Part shown: piece after piece, positions 46,639-56,167 of the stretch | Position numbering within the stretch: position 1 is the stretch's first letter | Layout: each line of letters starts with the position of its first letter | Assembly: GCF_001708445.1 (NCBI RefSeq) | Contig: NZ_CP015637.1 | Location: forward strand, 2,233,001-2,297,000 | DNA length: 64,000 nucleotides | Reading direction: 5' to 3' | Source: Pseudomonas fluorescens | Lineage (GTDB): Bacteria; Pseudomonadota; Gammaproteobacteria; Pseudomonadales; Pseudomonadaceae | Notes under the pieces: generated by a model | What the model was told of the DNA's origin: nothing | Seen by the model: only the letters and a program-made list of their open reading frames with translations | Databases searched by the model: none | Program-made: the position numbers and the translations under genes

Positions 46639-47339
46639 TTGCGTTAGCCAGGGGGCTGTTGGTGTTGGTGTTGATCGTGTTGAGTTTTCCGTTCCTGTGC
46701 CTCTACATGTTGATCAACCCCTCGAAGAATAGAAACCTCTACGTGGCCTGTCGGGCCTACGCGGTGATCAATAAGATCTTCTCGGTGCGCGTGGATGTAC
46801 GTGGTTTTGACAGCATCCCCACGACGCGTCCGTATATCTACGTGGCCAACCACCAATGCAACTATGACGTGTTGATCGTGGCGCAAGCGCTCAACCCCGG
46901 CACCGTGATCGTGGGTAAAAAATCCCTCAAGTGGTTGCCGCTGGTAGGGCAGTTGTATTGGCTGACCGGCAGCCTGTTCATTGATCGCAACAGCCCACGG
47001 GCGTCCATCCAGAGTTTGCGCAAGATCGCCAAGCGGGTTGTGGCCGACAATACATCGCTGTGGATCTTCCCCGAAGGCACGCGAAACCATGGCGGCCAGA
47101 TGCTGCCGTTCAAGACCGGGGCCTTTCGGATTGCCAAGGATATGGGGGTGGGGATCATTCCCGTCACGATCAGCCCGGCGGTCAACCATATTGCCTACAA
47201 CGCCTTGCGCAGTACCCACGTCAGCATCGTCGCCCACCCGCCCATCGAAGCCGATGAGGTGGCGGCGATGAGCGCCAAGCAGCTGGCCAATCACGCCCGC
47301 GAGATTATCAACAACGCGCTGCCTGTGGTTCAGCCATAG
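46635..47339 (+). CDS. lysophospholipid/1-acyl-glycerol-phosphate acyltransferase-like (PlsC family)
   Basis: A 234-residue membrane acyltransferase with N-terminal hydrophobic helix. The HX4D motif is NHQCNYDVL, the third motif FPEGTRNHGGQMLPFKTGAF, and a GxxFIDR-like segment SLFIDRNSPRAS is present. PlsC enzymes acylate a hydroxyl using acyl-ACP or acyl-CoA. In a cluster with its own ACP it may attach the specialised acyl chain to the product, or O-acylate it. ATGA overlap with the preceding gene. Confidence 0.88.
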   Translation: MIALARGLLVLVLIVLSFPFLCLYMLINPSKNRNLYVACRAYAVINKIFSVRVDVRGFDSIPTTRPYIYVANHQCNYDVLIVAQALNPGTVIVGKKSLKWLPLVGQLYWLTGSLFIDRNSPRASIQSLRKIAKRVVADNTSLWIFPEGTRNHGGQMLPFKTGAFRIAKDMGVGIIPVTISPAVNHIAYNALRSTHVSIVAHPPIEADEVAAMSAKQLANHAREIINNALPVVQP

Positions 47340-47375
47340 CGAGCCGCGGTCGTATCGCACAGCAAGGAGCACACA

Positions 47376-48161
47376 ATGGGGTTTCTCACGGGTAAGCGCG
47401 TGCTGATCGTTGGCGTGGCCAGCCGCTTGTCGATTGCGTCAGGCATTGCCCAAGCGATGCATCGCGAGGGCGCCGAGCTGGCGTTCACGTATCAGAATGA
47501 AAAGTTCAAGGGGCGCGTGCAGGCGCTCGCCGCGGAATGGGGCACCGACGCGGCCCTGTGCGTGCCCTGCGATGTGGCGAGCGATGATGAAATTGCGCAG
47601 GTGTTCGAGCATTTGCGCCAACACTGGGACGCGCTCGATTGCATCGTGCATTGCGTGGGCTTCGCGCCGCTTGAGCAACTTGACGGTGACTTCACCGAGG
47701 TCACTACCCGCGAAGGGTTTCGCAGTGCCCACGATATCAGTGCGTACAGCCTGGTGGCATTGGCTAAAGCCGGGCGGGCAATGATGCGCGGCCGCCAGGG
47801 TAATGTGCTGACGCTGTCTTATCTGGGGGCTGAGCGCACGATGCCAAACTACAACGTCATGGGCATGGCCAAGGCCAGCCTGGAGGCCGGCGTGCGCTAC
47901 CTGGCCAGCAGCCTGGGGGCCGAAGGTACCCGCGTGAATGCCATCTCGGCAGGACCGATCCGCACCCTGGCCGCGTCGGGCATCAAGAACTTCCGTGCCA
48001 TGCTGAGCACCAGCGAATCCCAGGCGCCGTTGCGGCGCAATGTCACCATCGACGAGGTCGGCAACGCTGGCGCCTTCCTGTGCTCCGACCTGGCGTCCGG
48101 CATCAGCGGTGAAATCCTGTATGTGGACGCTGGCTTCAACACCACCGCCATGGGCGGGTGA
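47376..48161 (+). CDS. enoyl-ACP reductase, FabI type
   Basis: A 261-residue FabI protein, very close to the E. coli enzyme as I know it: [55 protein letters not shown] with Tyr149, Tyr159 and Lys166, and [21 protein letters not shown] precedes the ATG. It reduces trans-2-enoyl-ACP with NADH. Last gene of the cluster. Either it completes chains for the pathway, or it is a spare target copy protecting the producer from an enoyl reductase inhibitor; the triclosan-binding Gly is retained in HCVGFAP. Confidence 0.92.
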   Translation: MGFLTGKRVLIVGVASRLSIASGIAQAMHREGAELAFTYQNEKFKGRVQALAAEWGTDAALCVPCDVASDDEIAQVFEHLRQHWDALDCIVHCVGFAPLEQLDGDFTEVTTREGFRSAHDISAYSLVALAKAGRAMMRGRQGNVLTLSYLGAERTMPNYNVMGMAKASLEAGVRYLASSLGAEGTRVNAISAGPIRTLAASGIKNFRAMLSTSESQAPLRRNVTIDEVGNAGAFLCSDLASGISGEILYVDAGFNTTAMGG

Positions 48162-48270
48162 AGCGAGTCAGGACGTCGCCTTGACCTGCGGCCCGAGTCT
48201 CAGGCCCGGCAGCAGGCGCCCAAGCCGGGGCTCGGGTCAGCCTGCGGTCATGGAGGCTTGCCGGCGGACA

Positions 48271-48292
48271 GCGCGGTGCCTGGGCACCGCGC
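48271..48292. terminator. GC-rich hairpin between convergent fabI-like and gcd genes
   Basis: A 9-bp perfect stem (GCGCGGTGC with GCACCGCGC) and a CTGG loop, lying between the end of the quorum-sensing cluster and the end of the convergent glucose dehydrogenase gene. There is no T run on either side, so it may only be part of a terminator or a roadblock for both transcripts. Confidence 0.4.
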
Positions 48293-48302
48293 CAGGGGCG
48301 GG

Positions 48303-50711
48303 TTAGGGCAGGGCGTAGGCGATCACATAGTCGCCACGGTCGGTGGACTGGCGTGCGCCGCCGGCGGTGATCACGATGTATTGCTTGCCGGTTTTTGGCG
48401 AGACATAGGTCATCGGGCCGCCCTGGCTGCCGACCGGGAGGCGGGCTTTCCAGATTTCATCACCGTTGCCGCTGTTGAATGCGCGCAGGTAGAAGTCCTG
48501 GGTACCGGCGATAAAGATCAGGCCGCCCTGGGTCGACAAGGTGCCGCCGAGGGTCGGCAGGCCAATCTTGATCGGCATGTGCATGCGAATGCCCAGGGGG
48601 CCGGTGTCTTCAACGGTGCCGACCGGCACTTGCCAGGCGATCTTCTGAGTCTTCATGTCGATGGCGGTCAGGGTGCCGAACGGCGGCGCCTGGCATGGGA
48701 TGCCGGCCACCGACAGAAAGCGGTTTTTGTTCACCGCATACGGCGTGCCCTTGAGCGGCACGGCGCCCATGCCGGTGTTCAGCGCTTCGCCACCGGAGGT
48801 GGCCTGGGCCTTGTTCTGTGAAGGCACCATCTGGATCCACAGGCCCAGGCGCATGTCGTTGACGAAGATAAAGCCATGGACCGGGTCGGTGGAAAGGCTG
48901 CCCCAGTTCATGCCGCCCAGGGAGCCCGGAAAACTCAGGGATTTATCCGTGCCTGGCGCGGTGTACAGGCCGTCGTAGCGCATGCCCTTGAAGTCGATGC
49001 GGCACAGCAGTTGGTCAAACGGGGTGGCCCCCCACATGTCCGACTCGGTCAGGGTTTGCGCGCCGATCTGCGGCATGCCCAGCGACTTTGGCTGGGTCAG
49101 CGCGTACGGTTCGTTGGGGATATTGGCGGCCTTGACCGGTACTTCTTTCACCTCGGTCAGCGGTTGGCCGGTGGCGCGGTCGAGGACATAGATCTGCCCG
49201 GCCTTGGTGCCGATCACCACCGCCGGTACCGCCTTGTCGCTGCCGGGCGGGGTGAAGTCGATCAGGCTCGGTTGCATCGGCAGGTCGAAGTCCCACAGGT
49301 CGTTGTGGACGGTCTGGTAGACCCACTTTTCCTCGCCGGTGGAGGCGTCCAGCGCCAGCACGGAGGCACCGTATCTGTGGTTGAGTGGGGTGCGTTCCAC
49401 GCCGTAGAGGTCGGTGGACGAACTGCCCATCGGCAAGAACACGGTATTCATCAATGGGTCGTAGGACATCGGTGCCCAGCTGTTCGGCGTGCTGCGCACA
49501 TAGGTGCTGCCCGCTGCCGGGGCGTTTTTGTCCTGCGGGTTGCCGGGGTCGAAGGCCCAGCGCATGTGCCCGCTGATCACATCGAAACCACGGATCACAC
49601 CGCCGGGCATGTCGGTCTGCACGTTATCGGCGACGCGGCCGCCCACCACCACGGTGGTGCCGGCGATCAACGGCGCCGAGGACAGTTGGTAGTAGCTGTC
49701 CGGCACATTGCCCAGGCCGGCTTTCAAGTCCACCTGGCCGTGGTTGCCGAAGTCTTCACAGAACTTGCCGGTGTCGGCATCGACCGCAATCAGGCGCGCA
49801 TCAATGGTGTTGGTCAGCAAGCGTCGCTGGCATTGCGCACCCACCGCCACGCTGGCGGCCAGGATCGGCGAGCTGTGCGGCTGGGTCGGTTGGGCGATGG
49901 GCGCAGTGGCGTCAAAGTACGCCATGCCACGGCAACGCTGCCACACCGCCGATTTGGCGTTGATCTGGTTTTTCCACAGTTCTTTGCCGGTGTCGGCATC
50001 CAGGGCGATCAGGTTGTTGTGGGGGGTGCAGATAAACACCTTGTTGCCGATCTGCAGGGGCGTCAGTTGGTCTTCGGCGCCGTTGCCGTCACTGATGGCG
50101 ATGTCGCCGGTGTGGTAGGTCCACGCCACTTTGAGTTTGTCGATGTTGTCGCGATTGATCTGGTCCAGCGCGGCGAAGCGGCTGCCGCCCTCGGTGTTGC
50201 CGTAGTGCGCCCAGTCTTTCTGTGCATCGGCCGGGTTGACCGGGGTGACGCCAGGGCCTGCACCGGTCGGCGCGACGCTGGGGTGCGCGACAAACATATT
50301 GCCTGCCGCCACTGCCACACCCATGGCCAACAGCGCAGCGACGCCATACGCGCCGCGTGCCGGTTTGCCGGCCAGCAGCGGGTAGACCAGCGCCACCACC
50401 ACACCGATCACCGCAAACATGAACAGCCGCGAGAACAGTGGCCAGTACACCAGCCCCACATCCGCCACCGCCCATATGGCGGTGCCGACCAGGAAGGCGG
50501 CAAACAGCCAGGCACCCGCCGGTTTACGTGCGGCAATCAACAGGCCGGCAATCGCCATGGCCACGCCGCCGCTGAGGAAATACCAGGAACCGCCCAGGCT
50601 GACCAGTTTGACGCCACCGACAGCCAGGGCCGCGCCGAGCAAGGCGATGATCACGCCCAGGCCCAGCAGGAAGATTCTAGAGACGCCAGCGGCGCGCGAT
50701 GCTCGTTTCAT
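48303..50711 (-). CDS. gcd: membrane-bound PQQ-dependent glucose dehydrogenase
   Basis: An 802-residue quinoprotein. About five membrane helices occupy residues 10-140, followed by the periplasmic eight-bladed propeller beginning WAHYGNTEGGSRFAALDQIN. PQQ-domain segments include KVAWTYHTGDIA, LIALDADTGKELWKNQIN and HNDLWDFDLPMQPSLIDF. The enzyme oxidises glucose (or quinate/shikimate in relatives) in the periplasm and passes electrons to ubiquinone. The size and loop sequences suit Gcd best. It stands alone, with a short AT-rich upstream region. Confidence 0.92.
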   Translation of the reverse strand: MKRASRAAGVSRIFLLGLGVIIALLGAALAVGGVKLVSLGGSWYFLSGGVAMAIAGLLIAARKPAGAWLFAAFLVGTAIWAVADVGLVYWPLFSRLFMFAVIGVVVALVYPLLAGKPARGAYGVAALLAMGVAVAAGNMFVAHPSVAPTGAGPGVTPVNPADAQKDWAHYGNTEGGSRFAALDQINRDNIDKLKVAWTYHTGDIAISDGNGAEDQLTPLQIGNKVFICTPHNNLIALDADTGKELWKNQINAKSAVWQRCRGMAYFDATAPIAQPTQPHSSPILAASVAVGAQCQRRLLTNTIDARLIAVDADTGKFCEDFGNHGQVDLKAGLGNVPDSYYQLSSAPLIAGTTVVVGGRVADNVQTDMPGGVIRGFDVISGHMRWAFDPGNPQDKNAPAAGSTYVRSTPNSWAPMSYDPLMNTVFLPMGSSSTDLYGVERTPLNHRYGASVLALDASTGEEKWVYQTVHNDLWDFDLPMQPSLIDFTPPGSDKAVPAVVIGTKAGQIYVLDRATGQPLTEVKEVPVKAANIPNEPYALTQPKSLGMPQIGAQTLTESDMWGATPFDQLLCRIDFKGMRYDGLYTAPGTDKSLSFPGSLGGMNWGSLSTDPVHGFIFVNDMRLGLWIQMVPSQNKAQATSGGEALNTGMGAVPLKGTPYAVNKNRFLSVAGIPCQAPPFGTLTAIDMKTQKIAWQVPVGTVEDTGPLGIRMHMPIKIGLPTLGGTLSTQGGLIFIAGTQDFYLRAFNSGNGDEIWKARLPVGSQGGPMTYVSPKTGKQYIVITAGGARQSTDRGDYVIAYALP

Positions 50712-50920
50712 ATCGACAAGACTCGAAGGTGAGAGGGCAAAGGCGTGATTTTAGCAACATAAGTAACCGGTTAGTACATTGTGCGCTGCAATATACTTTT
50801 ACATGTAGGCGAACACTGTGGGACAGGTGCCGGGTTTTCCGCGCGACCGCGATAGGTGGCGCACGCAATAACGCGGTCGCCGCCTTCGCGGGTTATCAGC
50901 GCTGTGCTCGCCTGGCCGCG

Positions 50921-51808
50921 CTACCGCTGCTGCTCAAGAAACCCAGCCACACAGGCCATGCATGCCTCACGCTCTTCGACATGGGGCATGTGGCTGGACT
51001 GCTCGAATATCTGCCACTGCGCATTGGCGATCCCGTCGGCAAATGGCTGCACCGTCGCGGGTGTCGCTTCATCGAAGCGTCCGGATATCAGCAGCGTGGG
51101 CACCTGGATGGACGCCAGGCGTTCGATGATGCTCCAGGTGCGCAGGCTGCCGATCACGTGAAACTCGGTGGGGCCGTTCATGGCGTGATAGACGGTGGGG
51201 TCTGCATCGATGGCCGCGAAGGTGCGCGCCACCTCGGCGGGCATCGGTTGGATGCGGCACACATGGCGCGCGTAGAACACATCGGAGGCGGCGCGGTACT
51301 CGGCGCTGTCGGTGGTGCCCGCGTCTTCGTGCCGTTGCAGGGTGGCTTGCACCTCGGCGGGCAGGGCCTGGCGCAGTTCCTTTGCCGCTTGGCACCACAG
51401 CGCCATGGACGCCGGGGAGTTGGCAATGATCAGCGCCTTGAGGCCAACCGGTTGGCGCACCGCATGCTCGGCGCCGAGCATGCCGCCCCAGGATTGGCCC
51501 AGCAGGGCGTAGTCACGAATGCCCAGGTGGGCGATCAGGTTGTTCAGTTCAGCCAGGAACAGTTCCACCGTCCAGAAATCGCTGGGCGCTTCGGGCAAGT
51601 GGGTCGAGCGGCCGTTGCCCAATTGGTCGTAGTGCACCACGGCGCGGCCGGTGGCGGCCAGGTCCTTGAAACTGTCGACATAGTCATGGGTACAGCCGGG
51701 GCCGCCGTGGGCAATGATCAAGGGCAGTCGCCCTGAGTTCAAATCCCCCGTGACCCGGAACCACGTCCGATGCTCACGGAAATCGGCATAACCTTCGCGT
51801 ACTTGCAT
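50921..51808 (-). CDS. proline iminopeptidase-family alpha/beta hydrolase
   Basis: A 295-residue peptidase of the S33 family. The oxyanion motif is [18 protein letters not shown], the nucleophile Ser lies in [16 protein letters not shown], the acid in [10 protein letters not shown] and the His in [13 protein letters not shown]. The ATG at 51808 is preceded by GGAGGT. Pip enzymes are regular neighbours of plant-responsive LuxR solos, and here the LuxR-type gene lies directly upstream on the same strand. It would release N-terminal proline or cleave a small amide; its expression is probably controlled by the adjacent regulator. Confidence 0.88.
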   Translation of the reverse strand: MQVREGYADFREHRTWFRVTGDLNSGRLPLIIAHGGPGCTHDYVDSFKDLAATGRAVVHYDQLGNGRSTHLPEAPSDFWTVELFLAELNNLIAHLGIRDYALLGQSWGGMLGAEHAVRQPVGLKALIIANSPASMALWCQAAKELRQALPAEVQATLQRHEDAGTTDSAEYRAASDVFYARHVCRIQPMPAEVARTFAAIDADPTVYHAMNGPTEFHVIGSLRTWSIIERLASIQVPTLLISGRFDEATPATVQPFADGIANAQWQIFEQSSHMPHVEEREACMACVAGFLEQQR

Positions 51809-51860
51809 GCTGTGTACCTCCTTGGGGTTCAGTGAGGTACAGGCTAGTCAAAACGGTGGG

Positions 51861-51875
51861 CCAGGTGCACTGGCA
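51861..51875. promoter_or_regulatory. inverted repeat GCCAG-N5-CTGGC upstream of pip
   Basis: A perfect 5-bp inverted repeat with a 5-base spacer, 53 bp before the proline iminopeptidase start, in the 81-bp gap after the LuxR-type gene. It is shorter than a standard 20-bp lux box, so its link to the regulator is tentative. Confidence 0.3.
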
Positions 51876-51889
51876 AAAATGATAGGTTC

Positions 51890-52648
51890 TCAGACTTCGA
51901 CCAGGCGGTAATGCAGCCCGCGCGCCACGGCTTCGACGCGATTACGCGCGCCCAGCTTGCGCGCGGCGGCAACCAGGTGCAGGTTGACCGTGGCTTCGGA
52001 GCGGTGGAGGGTGGCGGCTATGCCTTTGGCCGACAGCCCCTTGGCCGAGTGTTGCAGGCACTCGCGTTCGCGGCGCGTGAGATGAATGTGGGTGCAGCAG
52101 CGTTCCGCCGGCGCCAGTAACTCACTGGCGCGGGCCTGGAACGTATGGGCCAGTACCAGCATCTCGCCGAGGTTGCGCTGGGCGTGTTGCTCGGCCTCCG
52201 CCGGGGCGCCGTCGACAAAGGCGGTCAGCGTGGCAAAGCCGCCATCGGGCAAGTGCAGCGGCACGGTCAGGCCGGTGCTCAGGCCATAGTCACAAATGTA
52301 GTGGGCCACCGGACGGTGGGCTTCGGTGAGGGCACCGTTCCAGTGAGTGTCGGTGCTGAACGACCAGGCGAACGGCGTAGTCCGTCGCGCTGCGCATTGC
52401 TGCACCGGGTCGATCTGGTAATAGCCGCGTTCGCACCACTGCGCATGCATATCGCCCGGGGCATTCAACGCCTTGAATACCGACGGCGTGATCAGTGCGC
52501 CTTCATGGCTGACGGGGACTGGCGCGTAATCATAGATCAGCGTCTTGAACCCCAGCGGGTTGATGACTTGCAGGACATGGGCCAGGCACGCGTCAAGGCT
52601 GCTCAAGGGGGCGAGTTGCTCGCTGAATGTCATCAGATCGGTATGCAT
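51890..52648 (-). CDS. psoR: LuxR solo of the PsoR/OryR plant-signal subfamily
   Basis: A 252-residue LuxR protein. ATG 52648 has GGAGG upstream (MHTDLMTFSEQLAPLSSLDA). In the autoinducer domain two of the six conserved residues are changed: Met67 where acyl-homoserine-lactone receptors have Trp, and Trp71 where they have Tyr (GDMHAQWCERGYYQIDP). Asp80, Pro81 and Trp95 remain. This Met/Trp pair marks OryR, XccR and PsoR, which respond to plant compounds rather than acyl-homoserine lactones. The HTH is at 188-252. No luxI-type gene is adjacent; the pip gene beside it is the known companion. Confidence 0.88.
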   Translation of the reverse strand: MHTDLMTFSEQLAPLSSLDACLAHVLQVINPLGFKTLIYDYAPVPVSHEGALITPSVFKALNAPGDMHAQWCERGYYQIDPVQQCAARRTTPFAWSFSTDTHWNGALTEAHRPVAHYICDYGLSTGLTVPLHLPDGGFATLTAFVDGAPAEAEQHAQRNLGEMLVLAHTFQARASELLAPAERCCTHIHLTRRERECLQHSAKGLSAKGIAATLHRSEATVNLHLVAAARKLGARNRVEAVARGLHYRLVEV

Positions 52649-52848
52649 GGCGCCTCCGGGCGGTGGGATGCTTGTTGTTGCAAGCAAACACTCTGCCAAC
52701 GGCGGGGCGGGGCGCTTTTCACGCTGTGGGTGGCTGGCTTGCGCCATAGGCGTGGGTATTGTCGGAGGGTGGGATCAATGGCAGGCGTGCATGCGCGATG
52801 ATGGTGCGCGGGGCGTCTTGCTGCCGCTTCATATGACTGCGGCCGGCT

Positions 52849-52871
52849 GGCGCGCCCGGCAAGGGCGCGCC
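52849..52871. terminator. GC-rich hairpin after the chemoreceptor gene
   Basis: A perfect 9-bp stem (GGCGCGCCC with GGGCGCGCC) and a five-base loop, 12 bases beyond the stop of the leftward chemoreceptor gene. No T run follows, so termination is plausible but not certain. The rest of 52649-52882 holds only the upstream region of the LuxR solo. Confidence 0.45.
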
Positions 52872-52882
52872 GTTGCGGCAGG

Positions 52883-54826
52883 CTAGAACTTGAACCGCCC
52901 CACCAACCCCTTGAGCTGACCCGAAATATCCGTCAGCCGGCCGGACCCGGTCTGCGCCGAGTGAGCAAAGCCTTCCACCAGTTGCGCATCGGCATGGATC
53001 TGCGCGATGTGGCGGTTGATCTCCTCGGCCACCTGGTGCTGTTCCTCGGCCGCTGTAGCGATCTGGGTGTTCTGGTCGCGAATCGAGTCCACCGAGCCGA
53101 GGATCTTGTCGAAACTGTCGCGGGCCTGCTGGATACGTTCCACGCTGGTGTGCGACACCTGCAAGCTGCCCTGCATCTGCGCCGTCACTTCCTGGGTGCG
53201 ACGGGCGAGGTTGCCCAGCAGGCTGTCGATCTCGCCGGTGGAGTCGGCGGTGCGTCGCGCCAGGGCGCGTACTTCGTCGGCCACCACGGCGAAACCACGG
53301 CCCTGGTCGCCGGCGCGCGCGGCTTCGATGGCGGCGTTGAGGGCCAGCAGGTTGGTTTGTTCGGCAATCGAACGGATGGTGTCGAGGATGGTGTTGATGT
53401 TCTGGCTGTCCTGCTCCAGCAACTGCATGGTCTGGGTCGACTTTTGCAGGTCTTCGCTGAGCTTGAGCACGCTGCCGGTGGCCTCGCCGATGTGTTGCTG
53501 GCCGTCGTGCACGTCGCGGTAGCCTTCGTCGGCACTGGCGGCGGCGGCGCTGCAAGAGCGCGCGACTTCGTTGGACGTGGCCACCATTTCGTTGAACGCG
53601 GTGCTCACCAGCTCTACGGCTTCACGTTGGCGGCCGGCGGCCTGGTTCATGTTGTTGGCGACTTCGCTGGTGTCGGCGGCGGCGGTTTGCAGGTCGGAAG
53701 AGGCGTTGCCGATGCGCTGCACCAGTTGCGCGATCATGCTCAGGAACTGGTTGAACCAGCCGGCCAGGCTGGCGGTTTCATCCTTGCCTTGTACCTTGAG
53801 TTGGCGCGTCAGGTCGCCTTCACCTTCGGCGATTTCTTGCAGGCCGTCGGCGACCCCGCGAATCGGGCGCACGATCACACTGGCGAAGCTGGCGCCGACA
53901 ATCGCGAAGATCACGGCCAAGGCCGCGGCAATGGCGACGATCAGCCAGGTCAGGCGCGTGGCGCCGGCCATCACTTCATCACGCTTGATCAAGCCGATAA
54001 AGCGCCAGCCCAGGTCTTTGGAGCTGACCACGTTGGCCATGTAGGGCACGCCGTCGATCTCGACTTGGGTCACGCCGTCGCCGCGCTTGGCCAGTTCGGC
54101 GTAGCTGGGGCCGAGGTCGGCCAGGGGCTTGAAGTTGTGCTTGGCGTCGCTGGGGTCTACCAGCACGTTACCGTTGGCTTCCACCAGCATCAGGTAGCCG
54201 CTGTCGCCCAGCTTGATGTTGCGCACCAGTTCGGTCAGTTGCTTGAGCGACACGTCCAACCCGACCACGCCGAGGATGTTACCGGTGGCGTCGGCGACGG
54301 TATGTACGGTGCCGATCAGCACCACGTCGTCCGGGGCCCAGTAATAAGCGCCCGTGCGCACGGTGGTGCCTGGCGCGGCGATGGCGGCCTTGTACCAGGG
54401 GCGCACGCGCGGGTCGTAGTTGTTCAGCTTGGTATCGTCAGGCCAGCTGGCGTAGCCGCCGTCGCTCAGGCCCAGGGACAGGTAGGCAGTGCTGGGATGG
54501 CTCTTGGCGAACTGGTCGAAAATCGACAGCAGTTCTTTATTGGTCGGTGTCAGCGGGATTTGCGCGGCGTCGGCGCCCGCGTAGCTCTTGAGGTCCTTGG
54601 CCGCGACAACGCGCGGGTCCTTGGCCACGAAGTCGACGTTCTGGCTGATGCCGTCGAAAAACTGCTTCATGCCATTGTCGATCTGGCGGATTTCTCGGCC
54701 ACTGCTGTCGAGGAAATTGGCCTGGGCCCCCTCGCGCACATTCAGTACAACCAGCACGGCCACCAGGACAACCGGCAGGCACGCGATGGCCGCAAACGCC
54801 CAGGTCAGCTTCTGCTTGATATTCAT
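52883..54826 (-). CDS. methyl-accepting chemotaxis protein with dCache sensor
   Basis: A 647-residue chemoreceptor starting [20 protein letters not shown] (first membrane helix), followed by a periplasmic dCache domain (about 35-295), a second helix near 300-325, HAMP ([20 protein letters not shown]) and the signalling hairpin with [20 protein letters not shown]. The dCache part contains [13 protein letters not shown], the Arg-x-Trp-Tyr element of amino-acid-sensing dCache domains such as PctA/CtaA, with an Asp in VVGLDVSL. It probably senses amino acids or related amines and drives chemotaxis through CheA. Monocistronic. Confidence 0.92.
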   Translation of the reverse strand: MNIKQKLTWAFAAIACLPVVLVAVLVVLNVREGAQANFLDSSGREIRQIDNGMKQFFDGISQNVDFVAKDPRVVAAKDLKSYAGADAAQIPLTPTNKELLSIFDQFAKSHPSTAYLSLGLSDGGYASWPDDTKLNNYDPRVRPWYKAAIAAPGTTVRTGAYYWAPDDVVLIGTVHTVADATGNILGVVGLDVSLKQLTELVRNIKLGDSGYLMLVEANGNVLVDPSDAKHNFKPLADLGPSYAELAKRGDGVTQVEIDGVPYMANVVSSKDLGWRFIGLIKRDEVMAGATRLTWLIVAIAAALAVIFAIVGASFASVIVRPIRGVADGLQEIAEGEGDLTRQLKVQGKDETASLAGWFNQFLSMIAQLVQRIGNASSDLQTAAADTSEVANNMNQAAGRQREAVELVSTAFNEMVATSNEVARSCSAAAASADEGYRDVHDGQQHIGEATGSVLKLSEDLQKSTQTMQLLEQDSQNINTILDTIRSIAEQTNLLALNAAIEAARAGDQGRGFAVVADEVRALARRTADSTGEIDSLLGNLARRTQEVTAQMQGSLQVSHTSVERIQQARDSFDKILGSVDSIRDQNTQIATAAEEQHQVAEEINRHIAQIHADAQLVEGFAHSAQTGSGRLTDISGQLKGLVGRFKF

Positions 54827-54968
54827 GACTTCTCCCGCGGGTATTTGTAGTTTTGGCAAGGAAAAACGGTAGCGGTGAACGTCGCATGTGTTGTTATGAG
54901 GGGTGCGGCCCATGCGTACTCCCTCTCTATCGGCCGTGGGAGCACGCACTTTAGGGCGCAGGGGAGGC

Positions 54969-55859
54969 TTAGCCGATGCGATCGCCACCGAGGGCATCGC
55001 GCTGCATCGATTGCAGGTTTCTCTCGATGGTTTCGCAGATGGTTTCCATCTGGATCTGATGCTCACTGGAATGAAACGGGCTTTGCAGGTCGGTGCCGAT
55101 GCGTTCGATGGCCAGCAGCATAAAACCCACCACAGTGGACGCCAGCGGCGTGAACCAACCCAAGGATTCCACCAGGCCCACCGGCACGATCAGGCAGAAC
55201 AGCGAGATGAACAGGCGTGGGAAATACACGTAAGGGTAGGGCAGCGGCGTGTTGGCGATACGCTCCATGCCGCCCTGGGCGTTGGACAAGTCCACCAGGG
55301 TCGACTCCAACCGCGCCAAGCGAATGCTGTCCAGGTGCCCGGCCTTGTATTCCTTGGCCAGCAGGGCGGCCGAGCCGGTGAGGATGTCGTTGGCGAAGTT
55401 GTTGGTGGCGCCATTGCGGGCGAACTCCTCTGACGGGATAAACGCACGCACCTCGTCCGGGCACGGCAGGCCCTTGAGATGGGCAGCCAGGCAATTCACA
55501 TAGGCCACATGGCGGCGCAGCAGGGTGGCCTTGACCGGGTTCACCTCGCCCTCCGGGTCATCCAGCAGGGTCAACACCTGCCGTGCAAAGCTGCGCGAAT
55601 TGTTGACCATCGCCCCCCACAGCGTGCGGGCTTCCCACCAGCGGTTATAGGCGCTGCTGTTGCGAAAACTGATCAGCACCACCAGGGCTGAGCCGAGCAG
55701 CGTCAGGGGCATCAGCGGCAGGTTGATCTTGGCGGTCAGGAACAGCATGAAATCCACGGTGACGGCGACGTCCCAGAGCAACAGCCAAAACAATGACCAG
55801 CCCACGTAGCCCATGGTCTTGATGACCAGGCGGTATTTCTTGGCGATAGCGGCTTTCAA
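54969..55859 (-). CDS. bestrophin-family ion channel protein (UPF0187)
   Basis: A 296-residue membrane protein. The best start is TTG 55859 with GAGG upstream, giving [20 protein letters not shown]; no ATG is near, and the long upstream open frame looks non-coding. Bestrophin marks are [20 protein letters not shown] and, near the end, [20 protein letters not shown] with a following SEHQIQME segment. Bacterial bestrophins form pentameric channels, some cation-selective. Four membrane helices are visible. No operon partner. Confidence 0.88.
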   Translation of the reverse strand: MKAAIAKKYRLVIKTMGYVGWSLFWLLLWDVAVTVDFMLFLTAKINLPLMPLTLLGSALVVLISFRNSSAYNRWWEARTLWGAMVNNSRSFARQVLTLLDDPEGEVNPVKATLLRRHVAYVNCLAAHLKGLPCPDEVRAFIPSEEFARNGATNNFANDILTGSAALLAKEYKAGHLDSIRLARLESTLVDLSNAQGGMERIANTPLPYPYVYFPRLFISLFCLIVPVGLVESLGWFTPLASTVVGFMLLAIERIGTDLQSPFHSSEHQIQMETICETIERNLQSMQRDALGGDRIG

Positions 55860-56064
55860 ACGAGGACCTCGCGGCGGCGGTAGGCAACAGTGCCTTAGCT
55901 CCGACGTCGCTGGGTGGGGAAGGTTCGCCTGTGGACGTGAAACGTTTAAGTCGTGGCGGCGGGGTTCGGCCTCTCGGCCTGGAGCTTTGGCACACCGTCC
56001 CTCCCACATTTGCCTCGCGTCAAACTTCCTACGTATCGATACAAAACGGTTACCTGAAAAATAG

Positions 56065-56083
56065 TGAATGAGAACAGATATCA
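56065..56083. promoter_or_regulatory. candidate Fur box before the TonB receptor
   Basis: GTGAATGAGAACAGATATC matches 12 of 19 Fur consensus positions, including both ends, about 85 bp upstream of the siderophore receptor start codon. Confidence 0.45.
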
Positions 56084-56097
56084 AACGCGAATGACTT

Positions 56098-56107
56098 GGT
56101 ATACCAT
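56098..56107. promoter_or_regulatory. palindrome TGGTATACCA upstream of the TonB receptor
   Basis: The same decamer as the core of the palindrome at 4543-4554, here 61 bp before the receptor ATG. It may be an operator or a chance match; ten-base palindromes are short enough to recur. Confidence 0.3.
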
Positions 56108-56167
56108 TCGTGCGAATTTTTGGCAGGTTTGCCGCCCCTTCTGGCTCATTCACTAGGTTCAACATCC

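Noticed and set aside
48876..50732. A 618-codon rightward open frame opposite the glucose dehydrogenase gene
   Set aside because: Antisense to an intact quinoprotein gene; composition is typical of a high-GC shadow frame.
55860..56165. Extension of the bestrophin gene to the ATG at 56165
   Set aside because: The extra 102 residues look non-coding, overlap the receptor promoter region with its Fur-like box, and make the protein far longer than bestrophin homologues.
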